From Gammaproteobacteria bacterium (GTDB lineage Bacteria > Pseudomonadota > Gammaproteobacteria > Burkholderiales > Burkholderiaceae_C): 64,000 nucleotides of DNA. A program made the position numbers and the translations under genes. This document shows, one piece after another, positions 1 through 10,526 of this stretch. Position 1 is the first letter of the stretch, and each line of letters starts with the position of its first letter. The notes beneath the pieces were generated by a model. The model ran no database searches. It was not told where the DNA came from and was given only the letters and a program-made list of their open reading frames with translations. The stretch lies in the NCBI GenBank assembly GCA_018828125.1, contig JAHJWB010000014.1, positions 143,056 through 207,055 of the forward strand. The letters run 5' to 3'.

Positions 1-2
1 AG

Positions 3-92
3 CGGCTTCTGAAGGCCGCAGCGGCGGGAGCGCTGGAGCGCCAGCAGACGCGCGCCAAGTCGGTCTCGGGGCTGCGCCGAAAAGCTCCGTGA
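3..92 (+). CDS. C-terminal tail of an upstream gene (partial)
   Basis: An open frame enters from the left edge and ends in TGA at 90-92. It reads about 29 basic, Ala-rich residues ending in RRKAP. The stop overlaps the GTG start of the ModE-like gene (GTGA at 89-92), a usual sign of translational coupling. The piece is too short to name. A molybdate-transport or cofactor gene would suit its neighbour, but the residues do not show it. Confidence 0.4.
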   Translation, partial: RLLKAAAAGALERQQTRAKSVSGLRRKAP

Positions 93-952
93 ATAAGCCC
101 CTGAGGCATCATCGACGCATGCCTGCTGCTTCTCTTTCTCTCTCTGACGCGCTGGGCCATGCGCTGGCCGACAAACGCATCGACATCCTGCGCCAGATCG
201 GTGCCTGTGGCTCCATTTCGCAGGCCGCGCGTGCCGTGGGCGTGAGCTACAAGGCCGCGTGGCAGGCGGTGGACACGTTGACCAATCTGGCGGGCACGCC
301 GCTGGTGGCCCGTGCCGTGGGCGGGGCTGGTGGCGGTGGGGCGCAATTGACCGAGGCGGGGCACCAGCTGCTGGCGGCGGCCGACGCGATGGCGCAGGCG
401 CGGGGTGCCGTGCTGTCGCGCTGGCAGACCACGCCGCATGCAGGTTCCGCGCTGGCGCGGCTGGCAGTGCGCACCAGCATGCGCAACCAGTTGCCGTGTG
501 TGGTGGAGCGGCTTACCGTGCAAGGGCAGTTGGTGTGGGTGCACCTGCGCCTGGGGTTGGGCGATGAAGCCGCGGCTGCGACGGAGGCGAAAGCGCCCGC
601 CGCGCTGGCGTCGCGCATCACGCTCGAAAGTGCAGAACTCCTGGGCTTGCAACCGGGTCTGGCGGTGCAGGCGCTGTGCAAGGCCACGGCGGTGCGGGTG
701 GAGCGCCGGGGGGGCGTGGCGCTGGCCCCCACTGCAACGCCCTCTCTCGCGGCGCCTGCTGGGAGCCACCGCCTGTTTGCCAAGGCCACGCGCGTGGTGC
801 GCGGCGAAGCGGGCGACGAAGTGTCTGCCGAGCTGGCGGGGGGGCTGCAGATGGTGGGTTTCGCGGCACCGGGCAGCGGTCTGCGGGCGGGTAGTTCGGT
901 GGTGCTGGTGGTGGAAGACAACGCCGTGGTGCTGGCCCTGGCGGACGCCTGA
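89..952 (+). CDS. modE: ModE-family molybdate-responsive transcriptional regulator
   Basis: ModE proteins sense molybdate through Mop/TOBE domains and control molybdate uptake and molybdoenzyme genes. Here a LysR-like winged helix (residues about 25-85, with SISQAARAVGVSYKAAW) is followed by two Mop-like halves (about 118-190 and 215-285; the second begins HRLFAKATRVVRG). The length of 287 aa is close to the 262 aa of the E. coli protein. The GTG at 89 overlaps the upstream stop; an in-frame ATG at 119 is a reasonable alternative start. The molybdenum hydroxylase operon 1.6 kb downstream fits the assignment. A run of Gly near residue 78 is unusual. The target genes are not shown by the sequence, since I found no ModE-type operator. 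Confidence 0.8.
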   Translation: MNKPLRHHRRMPAASLSLSDALGHALADKRIDILRQIGACGSISQAARAVGVSYKAAWQAVDTLTNLAGTPLVARAVGGAGGGGAQLTEAGHQLLAAADAMAQARGAVLSRWQTTPHAGSALARLAVRTSMRNQLPCVVERLTVQGQLVWVHLRLGLGDEAAAATEAKAPAALASRITLESAELLGLQPGLAVQALCKATAVRVERRGGVALAPTATPSLAAPAGSHRLFAKATRVVRGEAGDEVSAELAGGLQMVGFAAPGSGLRAGSSVVLVVEDNAVVLALADA

Positions 953-961
953 AGTGAAACA

Positions 962-1098
962 CCCCTGAGCGGCTTTGCCGCTTCCCCCCGCTCTCGCAGC
1001 GCTGCGCGCAGCGGGCAGGGGGACGCAGCCCTCGCTTGGCTGCTTGGCCTGTGCCGCGCCAGTTTCATGGGTCGTGAGTGATGCTGCGCACCATGAAA
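962..1098. repeat. GC-rich intergenic repeat, copy A, followed by a loose inverted repeat
   Basis: The gap 953-1224 holds no gene. It begins with CCCCTGAGC at 962-970, has palindromic stretches (GCAGCGCTGCGC near 997) and GGGGGACGC at 1018-1026. The same CCCCTGAGC and GGGGGACGC blocks recur at 9232 and 9262, also just after a stop codon. Further on, TTTCATGG (1063-1070) and CCATGAAA (1091-1098) form 8-bp arms around a 20-base loop. The repeat may act as a transcript 3' end; no T-run follows. Confidence 0.5.
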
Positions 1099-1146
1099 AC
1101 TGAATGGGAGGGTGGCCCCGTGTTGTTGCGCAATGACATACTACTA

Positions 1147-1205
1147 AATCAATAGCTGCTAGCGCTTTACCATCAAGCGCTAGAGGCACTTTTGGCTCAT
1201 ATTTT
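1147..1205 (+). repeat. AGCGCT interspersed repeat, copy 1
   Basis: Contains AATAGCTGCTAGCGCTT, a short loop, AAGCGCTAGAGGC and then an AT-rich tail ending in CATATTTT. The AGCGCTT and AAGCGCT arms form a small hairpin. It lies just downstream of the stop of the divergent GAF/Fis regulator. It is one of seven related copies in this window. Confidence 0.8.
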
Positions 1206-1224
1206 GTACTGCCAGTGCCTTTCT

Positions 1225-2382
1225 TTATCCCTTGGGTGCCCCCAGCTTGCGGTACACCGTGGCGCGGCTGATGCCCAGTGCGCGGGCCGCTTCGGCCACG
1301 TTGCCCCGGGCGTCTTGCACGGCTTGGCGGATCAAGGCGGTTTCGGCTTCGCGCAGCGGGGCTGCCACCGCAGATGTACCGGTGATGGCGTGCGCTACCG
1401 ACACGGCCTGCCCGCTGGACGGTGCGCGGGCGGCGGCTGGCAGCAGTGCCAATGCCTGCAGGCGCAGGCCGGACCACAGCGGCAAATCCAGCGGCTGCGC
1501 CGGGTGCCGCCGTGCCGCATCGAACAACATGGTCCATGGCAGGGCCAGCAAGTCGCTGCAGTGGATGGGTGTGCCCGCCATGCGCAGCGGTTGGGGCACC
1601 AGTTGGCGGGCCATGCTGTTGGCGCCCACCACCACCCCGTCGCCATCGAGCGTCAGCAATCCATCACCTTCGCCACCCAGGGGGCAGCCGGGCCAGTTCA
1701 TGCGCAGCAACAGCGCGTGGGGCAGTTGCAGCAGCAGGGCATCTTCCATGGCCCGGGCTGAACGGGCTATGAGGTGGCGCAGCTCGGGCCGTTCGGGCAC
1801 GTCCACACCGGTCAGGTCCAGCATGCCAACGCACTGTCCGTGGGGGTCGAACAGCGGCGCGCCTGCGCAGCTGTAGCTGCTGTTGTCATCAAAGAAGTGT
1901 TCGCCCCGGTGCAGCCACACGGGCTGCAACTCGGCCAGCGCCGCGCCGATGGCAGTGGTGCCCACCGCGGCTTCAGACAGGTCGATGCCCACGCGGCCGA
2001 TGGCGCTGGCGCGCGGATCGCCCTGGTCGCATTGGCCTTGCACATCCACCACGATGCCGCGTGCGTCCGTGAGCATCGCGAAGTACCGCATGCCGGCAAT
2101 GGCGCGGGTGAGCTGATCCAGCACGGGCCGGGCGGCGCGCAGCAAGTGGTGGTTCTGCTCCTGGCTGCGGCGCAGTGCCGGAGCGCTCACGGCGTCAAAC
2201 GCCACCTGCTGGGCCGGGTTGAACCCCCGGGCCAGGCAGCGCTGCCACGACCGCGCAATCCACGGCTCCACCTCGGTGCGCAAAGGCACAACGCCATCGG
2301 CCAGCAGGGTCTGGCGGGCCTGCGCAATGAGCGCGTGGCGGCGATCGGCAGAGGTGGAGTGGGGCGCGGAGGACGACAGCAT
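1225..2382 (-). CDS. AcoR-like GAF / Fis-type HTH regulator without an AAA+ domain
   Basis: Probable transcriptional regulator of the divergent molybdenum hydroxylase operon. It has an N-terminal segment typical of AcoR-type activators (WIARSWQRC), a GAF-like sensor region (about 55-190), a degenerate PAS-like stretch (about 225-300) and a C-terminal Fis-type helix-turn-helix (about 345-385, GNVAEAARALGISRATVYRKLG). The central AAA+ ATPase of sigma-54 activators, with its GAFTGA loop, is absent. The ATG at 2382 was chosen because AAGGAC lies about 10 bases upstream; an in-frame ATG at 2442 would add 20 residues without a clear ribosome site. Effector unknown. Confidence 0.75.
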   Translation of the reverse strand: MLSSSAPHSTSADRRHALIAQARQTLLADGVVPLRTEVEPWIARSWQRCLARGFNPAQQVAFDAVSAPALRRSQEQNHHLLRAARPVLDQLTRAIAGMRYFAMLTDARGIVVDVQGQCDQGDPRASAIGRVGIDLSEAAVGTTAIGAALAELQPVWLHRGEHFFDDNSSYSCAGAPLFDPHGQCVGMLDLTGVDVPERPELRHLIARSARAMEDALLLQLPHALLLRMNWPGCPLGGEGDGLLTLDGDGVVVGANSMARQLVPQPLRMAGTPIHCSDLLALPWTMLFDAARRHPAQPLDLPLWSGLRLQALALLPAAARAPSSGQAVSVAHAITGTSAVAAPLREAETALIRQAVQDARGNVAEAARALGISRATVYRKLGAPKG

Positions 2383-2474
2383 GGTGAACGGGGTCCTTTG
2401 AGCTGCGCATGATGCGCCGGTGTGCGCTGCAACATGTTTCATTTTGAGAATATCCGGCGGGGGCTGCCGAAAAT

Positions 2475-2493
2475 CTAGGGTTGTCCCTAGGGA
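2475..2493. promoter_or_regulatory. Overlapping palindromes upstream of the coxS-type gene: candidate operator
   Basis: CTAGGG (2475-2480) and CCCTAG (2485-2490) form a perfect inverted repeat with a 4-base spacer. The right half overlaps a second perfect palindrome, TCCCTAGGGA (2484-2493). It sits between two divergent genes, about 70 bases upstream of the chosen coxS-type start. This is a plausible site for the divergent GAF/Fis regulator or ModE; neither is demonstrated. Confidence 0.4.
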
Positions 2494-2506
2494 TGTGGGA
2501 AAACGC

Positions 2507-2522
2507 GGGGCACAAGATGTGC
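2507..2522 (+). promoter_or_regulatory. Possible -24/-12 (sigma-54 type) promoter
   Basis: GGGGCAC at 2507-2513 and GTGC at 2519-2522 give the GG-N10-GC spacing of sigma-54 promoters, although the -12 block is GTGC and not TTGC. A start near 2534 would leave a leader of about 28 bases before the ATG at 2562. The weakness is that the adjacent regulator lacks the AAA+ domain needed to activate sigma-54. Confidence 0.25.
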
Positions 2523-2561
2523 GCTGCCAATCCAGCCAAAACCATTCCAGGAGACAGCCAG

Positions 2562-3032
2562 ATGCAAGTCCAGTTCACGGTCAACGGGCGCGCCGCCAGC
2601 GTTGATGTCCCTCCCAATACCCTGCTTGTCCATGCGCTGCGAGAGCACCTGCTGCTCACCGGCACCCATGTGGGTTGCGACACCAGCCAATGCGGGGCGT
2701 GCACCGTGCACGTGAACGGCCGGGCCGTCAAATCCTGCGCCATGCTGGCCGCGCAGGCGCAGGGCGCCGACATTCTCACCATCGAAGGACTGGCAACACC
2801 CGACGGCACGATGCACCCCATGCAGGCAGCCTTCAAGGAGTGCCACGGCCTGCAGTGCGGCTTCTGCACACCCGGCATGGTGATGAGCGCAGTGGATCTG
2901 TGCAACGGCCACCCCAACGCCACCGAAGGCGAAATCCGCGAGCTGCTCGAAGGCAACATCTGCCGCTGCACGGGCTACCAGAACATCGTGCGCGCGGTGC
3001 AAGTCGGCCAAAAAGCCATGGCTTCGGCTTAA
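2562..3032 (+). CDS. CoxS-type [2Fe-2S] small subunit of a molybdenum hydroxylase
   Basis: The small subunit passes electrons from the molybdenum site to FAD through two [2Fe-2S] clusters. In this 156-aa protein the plant-type cluster ligands are C39, C44, C47 and C59, and the second set is C99, C102, C134 and C136 (CGFCTPG and ICRCTGY). The ATG at 2562 was chosen because AGGAGA lies 8 bases upstream and the protein then begins [10 protein letters not shown], typical of the family; an earlier ATG at 2481 would add an atypical extension and start upstream of the candidate promoter. First gene of an S-L-M operon, the order usual for form-II enzymes. Confidence 0.93.
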   Translation: MQVQFTVNGRAASVDVPPNTLLVHALREHLLLTGTHVGCDTSQCGACTVHVNGRAVKSCAMLAAQAQGADILTIEGLATPDGTMHPMQAAFKECHGLQCGFCTPGMVMSAVDLCNGHPNATEGEIRELLEGNICRCTGYQNIVRAVQVGQKAMASA

Positions 3033-3049
3033 CCACACAGGAGAGAACC

Positions 3050-5437
<2,388 letters not shown>

Positions 5438-5448
5438 GGAGCGCGAAC

Positions 5449-6240
5449 ATGTACGCATTCACCTTTGAAAATCCCTCCTCCACTGCTGCCGCTGCACAGC
5501 TCATCGCACAGGGCGGCAAGCTGCTGGCGGGCGGGCAGAGCCTGCTGCCGTCGATGCGGCTGAGACTGGCCAACCCCGAGAAGATCGTGGACCTCAACAG
5601 CATCCCCGAGCTGGCGGGCATCCGCCGCGAGGGCAATGCGCTGGTCATTGGCGCCATGACGCGCCACATGGATGTGGCGAACAGTGCCGACGTGAAAACC
5701 GCCATCCCCGCCTTGGCCGACCTGGCCGCCCACATTGGTGATCGCCAAGTGCGGGCACGCGGCACGCTGGGCGGATCGGTGGCCAACAACGACCCTGCGG
5801 CCTGCTACCCCAGCGCCGTGCTGGGCCTGGGCGCCACGGTCATCACCAACCAGCGCGAGATCGCGGCCGATGACTTTTTTGTGGGCATGTACACCACGGC
5901 GCTGGAAGAGGGCGAGATCATCACTGCCATCCGCTTCCCCATCCCCAAGCGTGCGGCCTACCTCAAGTTCAAGCAGGCGGCATCGCGCTTCTCGCTGGTG
6001 GGCGTGTTTGTGGCGCAGACCGAGGGTGGCGTGCGCGTGGCCATCACCGGTGCGGCCAGCAGTGTGTTTCGGCATGCGGGGTTGGAGGCTGCGCTCAACC
6101 AGAGCTTTACGCCTGCGTCGGCCGCGGCGGTGAAGATCGATGCGAGCGATCTGAATGCCGACATTCACGCCAGCGCCGCCTACCGCGCCAACCTCATCAG
6201 CGTGCAGACCCAGCGCGCGGTGGCGCAGATGGTGGGCTGA
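5449..6240 (+). CDS. CoxM-type FAD-binding medium subunit
   Basis: The FAD subunit accepts electrons from the iron-sulfur subunit. The 263-aa protein shows the two FAD contacts of the family: [17 protein letters not shown] near residue 25 and [20 protein letters not shown] near residue 105. The C-terminal CO-dehydrogenase flavoprotein domain is also recognisable ([19 protein letters not shown]). The ATG at 5449 has AAGGAG 8 bases upstream and begins MYAFTFENP, the usual family start. It is followed by a 111-base gap holding a repeat, then by accessory genes. Confidence 0.92.
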   Translation: MYAFTFENPSSTAAAAQLIAQGGKLLAGGQSLLPSMRLRLANPEKIVDLNSIPELAGIRREGNALVIGAMTRHMDVANSADVKTAIPALADLAAHIGDRQVRARGTLGGSVANNDPAACYPSAVLGLGATVITNQREIAADDFFVGMYTTALEEGEIITAIRFPIPKRAAYLKFKQAASRFSLVGVFVAQTEGGVRVAITGAASSVFRHAGLEAALNQSFTPASAAAVKIDASDLNADIHASAAYRANLISVQTQRAVAQMVG

Positions 6241-6293
6241 CCGGCCGGAGGACACCTGCTGCCACGGTGCTGCATTCTGCGGCGGGTTTTTGA

Positions 6294-6339
6294 ATGAAAT
6301 TGGCCTCTAGCGCTTTTCTATAAAGCGCTAGTAGCTATA
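6294..6339 (-). repeat. AGCGCT interspersed repeat, copy 2
   Basis: Inverted orientation: GGCCTCTAGCGCTTTT, loop, AAAGCGCTAGTAGCTAT. It lies in the coxM-moxR gap and ends about 12 bases before the moxR start, so the hairpin would fall in the intercistronic message. Confidence 0.75.
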
Positions 6340-6351
6340 AAAATTATAGTA

Positions 6352-7290
6352 ATGACCGTTTCCCCTCCTGCGTTCATGACCCCGCCCGCACTGTCCTCCA
6401 TCGACGCCTTGGTGTCGGCTTTGCAGGGGGTGGGCTACTTTGCCGACCGGCGGCTGGCCACGGCGGTGTTTCTGGCACTCAAGCTACAGCGCCCGCTGTT
6501 GCTGGAGGGCGAGCCCGGGGTGGGCAAGACGGCGCTGGCCAAGGCCTTGGGCGAGGTGCTGGAGCGCAGCCTGATCCGCCTGCAGTGCTACGACGGCCTG
6601 GAGCAGCGCGAGGCGCTGTACGAATGGAACTACGCAGCCCAGCTCTTGCACATGCGTGCTGCAGAAGGCCAAGGCAGTGCCGACATGGCGCAGGTAGAGC
6701 GCGAGGTGTACCAGGACCGCTACCTCATCCGCCGCCCCTTGCTGCAAGCACTGCAGGCCCCCGCGCCCGGTGCGGTGCTGCTCATCGACGAAGTGGACCG
6801 CGCTGACGAGCCCTTTGAAGCCTTCTTGCTCGAATACCTGGGCGAGTACCAGGTCAGCATCCCTGAGATTGGCACCGTGCGCGCCACGGCCACGCCGGTC
6901 ACCCTCCTCACCAGCAACCGCACACGCGATCTGCACGACGCCGTCAAGCGCCGCTGCCTGTACCACTGGCTGGACTACCCTGAGCGCGAGCGCGAGCTGG
7001 CCATCGTGCGCGCCCAGGTGCCCGGCGCCAGCGCCGCGCTGGCGCAGCAGGTGGCCGAGTTTGTGGGGCGCCTGCGCAGTCAGCCGTTTGCCAACGCCTT
7101 CCAGCGCGCGCCCGGCATTGCCGAGAGCGTGGAGTGGGCCAAGGCGCTGGTCGCGCTCGACACCATCGTGGTCGACCCGGAGGTGGTGTCGGACACCGCA
7201 GGCATCTTGTTCAAGCAGCGCGAGGATGTGGCGGCGCTCACGCGCGACATGGCCGCGCAGCTGCTGCAGCCTGCCGACGTTGATGCCTGA
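6352..7290 (+). CDS. MoxR-family AAA+ ATPase (CoxD-like)
   Basis: MoxR ATPases work with VWA-domain partners as metal-centre or enzyme maturation chaperones. In Oligotropha, CoxD with CoxE is implicated in building the Mo-Cu site. The 312-aa protein has Walker A GEPGVGKT (53-60), Walker B VLLIDEVDRAD (about 142-152) and a sensor-1 stretch LLTSNRTRDL. The ATG at 6352 has no strong ribosome site. Its stop overlaps the start of the VWA gene, which supports a working pair. Whether a form-II enzyme needs the same maturation is not known from the sequence. Confidence 0.88.
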   Translation: MTVSPPAFMTPPALSSIDALVSALQGVGYFADRRLATAVFLALKLQRPLLLEGEPGVGKTALAKALGEVLERSLIRLQCYDGLEQREALYEWNYAAQLLHMRAAEGQGSADMAQVEREVYQDRYLIRRPLLQALQAPAPGAVLLIDEVDRADEPFEAFLLEYLGEYQVSIPEIGTVRATATPVTLLTSNRTRDLHDAVKRRCLYHWLDYPERERELAIVRAQVPGASAALAQQVAEFVGRLRSQPFANAFQRAPGIAESVEWAKALVALDTIVVDPEVVSDTAGILFKQREDVAALTRDMAAQLLQPADVDA

Positions 7291-8515
7291 GGGCTCAGCC
7301 GTGGCAGAGGGCAAGACAATTTCGCAACTCGGTGACGCACGCACCGGCAAGCTAGCGGACAACCTCAGCGGTTTTGGCCGCACCCTGCGCCGCGCTGGTG
7401 TGCGCGTGGACGCCGCCCGCATGGCGCTGGCCCAGCAGGCGGTGATGCTGGTGGGCCTGCGGCGTGAGGATTTCAGCGCTGCGCTGGAGGCCGTGCTGGT
7501 CAGCCGCGAGCAAGACCGTTTGGTCTTCCGCGAGTTGTTCGACGCGTATTTTCGCAACCCCAACGTGGCACAAAAGCTGCTCGCACAGATGTTGCCCAGC
7601 GCCGAATCCAAGGCCGAGCCCGCCAAGCGCCGCCCGCGCGTGAGCGAGGCCCTGGCCCCCGTGCGCGCTGCCCGCAACGCGCCCCCGCCGCGCGAGGACG
7701 AGAAGATCGAGTTCGATGCCGCCATGACGGCCAGCGACCTGCAGCGCTTGCGCCACGCAGACTTCAACCAACTCTCGGCCAGCGAATATCTGCTGGTGGA
7801 GCGCCTGGCGCGCGAGGTGCCTTTGCCCCTGCCGCACTATGCAGCCCGACGTACCCGGCCCGGCGTGCGCGGTAGCCGCCCGCACTGGCCGGGCGCCATG
7901 CAGCACGCGGCCCGCACGGGGGGCGAGGTGCTGCGGGTGCCTCTGCTGCAGCGGCGTCAACAGCCGGTGCCGTTGCTGGTGTTGGTCGACGTGTCGGGTT
8001 CGATGGAGCGCTATGCGCGGCTGCTGCTCGCGTTCTTGCATGCCACCACCGCACCACGCCATACGGGCGCTGCCTTGCGCCGCGACGTGTTTGCGTTCGG
8101 GACAGGGTTGACCGAGCTGACCCCAGCGTTTCGCCTGGCCGACACCGACGCGATGCTGCAGGTGGTCAGCCACTCCATCAGTGACTTTGCAGGCGGCACA
8201 CGCATGGGCGACAGTCTGAATCAGCTGCGCTTGCAGCACGCCCGGCGGTTGGTAGGGCGGCGCACGCTGGTGCTGCTGATCACCGACGGGCTGGACACGG
8301 GCGCCTCCGAAGTGCTGGGGCGCGAGCTGGGCTGGCTGCGCCGCCATTGTGGCCGCCTGCTGTGGCTCAACCCGTTGCTGCGTTTTGAGGGCTATGCGCC
8401 CACAGCGCGGGGCGCATCGGCACTGCACCGCCAGGCCCACAGCATGCTGGCCGTGCACAACCTGAGCCGCCTGCAAGACCTGGCGGCCAGCCTGGCCGCC
8501 GTGCTACGGCAGTGA
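7283..8515 (+). CDS. VWA domain-containing protein (CoxE-like)
   Basis: Partner of the MoxR ATPase in molybdoenzyme maturation (family knowledge). The 410-aa protein has a variable, Arg/Ala-rich N-terminal half and a C-terminal von Willebrand A domain. The metal-ion-dependent adhesion motif DVSGSME is seen at 236-242, with FAFGT and LITDGLDTG following in order. The ATG at 7283 lies inside the last codons of the ATPase gene (8-base overlap). A much longer upstream frame is a shadow of the ATPase gene. Cytoplasmic; no signal peptide or membrane segment. Confidence 0.88.
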   Translation: MPEGSAVAEGKTISQLGDARTGKLADNLSGFGRTLRRAGVRVDAARMALAQQAVMLVGLRREDFSAALEAVLVSREQDRLVFRELFDAYFRNPNVAQKLLAQMLPSAESKAEPAKRRPRVSEALAPVRAARNAPPPREDEKIEFDAAMTASDLQRLRHADFNQLSASEYLLVERLAREVPLPLPHYAARRTRPGVRGSRPHWPGAMQHAARTGGEVLRVPLLQRRQQPVPLLVLVDVSGSMERYARLLLAFLHATTAPRHTGAALRRDVFAFGTGLTELTPAFRLADTDAMLQVVSHSISDFAGGTRMGDSLNQLRLQHARRLVGRRTLVLLITDGLDTGASEVLGRELGWLRRHCGRLLWLNPLLRFEGYAPTARGASALHRQAHSMLAVHNLSRLQDLAASLAAVLRQ

Positions 8516-8554
8516 CCCGGTTCAAGAATACCGACATCAAAAGAGGAATCCACC

Positions 8555-9205
8555 ATGGAAATGCAAGCCAGCCGAACCCTTGCCGTGAGCCAGCAGCAGG
8601 CCTGGGAGGCGCTGAACGACCCCGAGGTGCTCAAGCTGTGCATCCCCGGCTGCGACAAGGTGGAGCCCACGGGCGAAAACCAGTACGCGGTGGCAATGGC
8701 GCTCAAGATCGGTCCCGTGTCGGCCAAGTTCGCGGGAAAGATCACGCTGTCCGAGATCGTGCCGCCCGAGAGCTACACCATTGCTTTTGACGGGTCGGGC
8801 GGCGTGGCTGGGTTTGGCAAGGGCAATGCGCAAGTCAAACTGGTGGCGTTGCCTGCCGATGCTGCCGGGCAGGAAAGCTGTGAGCTGCACTACACCGTGC
8901 ACGCCACAGTGGGCGGCAAGATCGCCCAACTGGGTCAGCGGCTGATCGACGGCGCGGCCAAGAGCATGGCCGAGGATTTTTTCAAGCGTTTTGACCACGA
9001 GATGCAGCGCCGCCATCCGAGGGCCCAGGTGGCGGAATCGGCTCATGGGCCCGACACCGTGCCGGCTGAAGAGCCCACTCAGCCCGGTGCCCTGACTGCG
9101 CTGGCGGCTTCTGCGGGTGAGAACAATCCCCCGAGCGGCATACCGGTTTGGGTGTGGGTGGCGGGCGCTGCTGCGTTGGTGGTGTTAGCGTGGGTGATTA
9201 ACTGA
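8555..9205 (+). CDS. coxG: CoxG-like SRPBCC protein with C-terminal membrane tail
   Basis: CoxG proteins tether or deliver CoxL-type enzymes to the membrane and have a START/SRPBCC fold. In this 216-aa protein the SRPBCC domain covers about 1-150 (LAVSQQQAWEALNDPEVL, CIPGCDKVEP). A Pro/Glu/Ala linker follows, then one hydrophobic helix at the C-terminus (about 192-214, ending VVLAWVIN). The ATG at 8555 is preceded by AAGAGGAA. It fits as the membrane anchor for the hydroxylase encoded upstream. Confidence 0.88.
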   Translation: MEMQASRTLAVSQQQAWEALNDPEVLKLCIPGCDKVEPTGENQYAVAMALKIGPVSAKFAGKITLSEIVPPESYTIAFDGSGGVAGFGKGNAQVKLVALPADAAGQESCELHYTVHATVGGKIAQLGQRLIDGAAKSMAEDFFKRFDHEMQRRHPRAQVAESAHGPDTVPAEEPTQPGALTALAASAGENNPPSGIPVWVWVAGAAALVVLAWVIN

Positions 9206-9227
9206 CTCACCCTGAGCCGACAACTGG

Positions 9228-9304
9228 GCTCCCCCTGAGCCGCTTCGCGTCATCCCCCTGAGGGGGACGCCTCCAGTGGCCCGGCGAAGCCGGCTCCACG
9301 GTGG
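9228..9304. repeat. GC-rich intergenic repeat, copy B
   Basis: CCCCTGAGC at 9232-9240, TCCCCCTGAGGGGGA (palindromic, 9253-9267) and GGGGGACGC at 9262-9270 match the blocks of copy A at 962-1026. It follows the coxG stop by about 25 bases. The CCCCCTGAGGGGG stem could terminate or stabilise the transcript, but no T-run is present. Confidence 0.5.
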
Positions 9305-9404
9305 CGCTGGTATCGAGGCGCGCCAGTTTTTGAAGACAGGGGTAGCGGCAGTGCAGTGGGTTCGGAACACTGTAAATCGCTGCAAATGAATAGGTGATGA
9401 GGAA

Positions 9405-10499
9405 ATGGAAAACCTGGATGTGATGGTGTTGCGTACGCTGCAGGGCTGGCGTGCCGCCGGGCGGAGGGCGCTGTTGGCCACAGTGGTGCGCACCTGGGGC
9501 TCTTCGCCCCGGCCTGTGGGCTCCATCATGGCCCTGTGCGAAGACGGAGCCGTCGTGGGTTCCGTATCGGGCGGCTGTATTGAAGACGACCTGATCGACC
9601 GCCATACGCGGGCCTACGCCCAAAGTGCGCCCGCATCCCAAGCGGGGAGCGCCGGGGACCACCGCGCAGACCACAGCATCCCCAGCGGTCCGCCGACGTT
9701 TGTGAAGTACGGAGTCACCGCCGACGAAGCGCATCGCTTCGGCTTGCCCTGCGGCGGCACGCTGGAGTTGCTGCTGGAGTTCGACCCGGACTCCGACGGT
9801 CTGGCGGCGCTGATTTCCGCACTGGGAGCTGGGCGCTTGATGCAGCGCACCGTGCGCCTGGCCGATGGCCTGGCCACACTACAACCTGCAGCGGCACCCG
9901 CTGACTTGGTGGTGGACGCCCTGCAACTCACCAATACCTTCGGACCCGAATACCGCATGTTGTTGATCGGGGCTGGCCAGCTGGCTGAGTACCTGGCCAC
10001 CATGGCGTTGTTCAATGGTTTTGCGGTCACGGTGTGTGACCCGCGCGAGGAATACCGGGGCAGCTGGAACGTGCCCGCCGCCACCGTGGTGAGCGACATG
10101 CCCGACGATGTGGTGCTGGCCTTCAAGCCCGACCGGCGCAGTTGCGTGGTGGCCCTCACGCATGACCCCAAGCTGGATGATCTGGCGTTGCTGGAGGCGC
10201 TGAACACCGAGGCTTTTTATGTGGGTGGTATTGGATCGCGCCGCAATAACGAGGCACGACGCGCCCGCATGATCGAACACTTTGACCAGACCGAGGAAGG
10301 CCTGGCGCGCCTGCGTGGGCCGATCGGCATCTACATCGGCAGCAAAACACCGCCCGAGATTGCGGTGAGCGTGATGGCCGAGATCCTGGCCGTTAAAAAC
10401 GGCGTGACGCTGCCGCGTGACATGGAAGTGGCCCAGGCCAAGAACGACCGGGAACAGGCGCACAACGACCCTGGTGCGCTGGTGTGCGGAGTGCGCTGA
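9405..10499 (+). CDS. XdhC/CoxI-family molybdenum cofactor insertion protein
   Basis: XdhC-type proteins bind the molybdenum cofactor, aid its sulfuration and hand it to XDH-family apoenzymes. The 364-aa protein has the N-terminal XdhC/CoxI domain (LATVVRTWGSSPRPVGSIM, then GSVSGGCIEDDL) and a C-terminal Rossmann domain (LLIGAGQLAEYLATMA; VGGIGSRRN). A polar stretch near residues 78-101 (ASQAGSAGDHRADHSIPSG) looks like an insertion in the first domain. The ATG at 9405 is preceded by GAGGAA. It is last in the molybdoenzyme cluster, about 200 bases after coxG, so it may have its own promoter. Confidence 0.87.
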   Translation: MENLDVMVLRTLQGWRAAGRRALLATVVRTWGSSPRPVGSIMALCEDGAVVGSVSGGCIEDDLIDRHTRAYAQSAPASQAGSAGDHRADHSIPSGPPTFVKYGVTADEAHRFGLPCGGTLELLLEFDPDSDGLAALISALGAGRLMQRTVRLADGLATLQPAAAPADLVVDALQLTNTFGPEYRMLLIGAGQLAEYLATMALFNGFAVTVCDPREEYRGSWNVPAATVVSDMPDDVVLAFKPDRRSCVVALTHDPKLDDLALLEALNTEAFYVGGIGSRRNNEARRARMIEHFDQTEEGLARLRGPIGIYIGSKTPPEIAVSVMAEILAVKNGVTLPRDMEVAQAKNDREQAHNDPGALVCGVR

Positions 10500-10526
10500 A
10501 AAAAAGAACGCGGAATGTGGTGGTGA

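Noticed and set aside
2481..2561. Upstream ATG extending the coxS-type gene by 27 residues
   Set aside because: The extension is unlike the family N-terminus, has no ribosome site, and would start upstream of the candidate promoter; ATG 2562 has AGGAGA.
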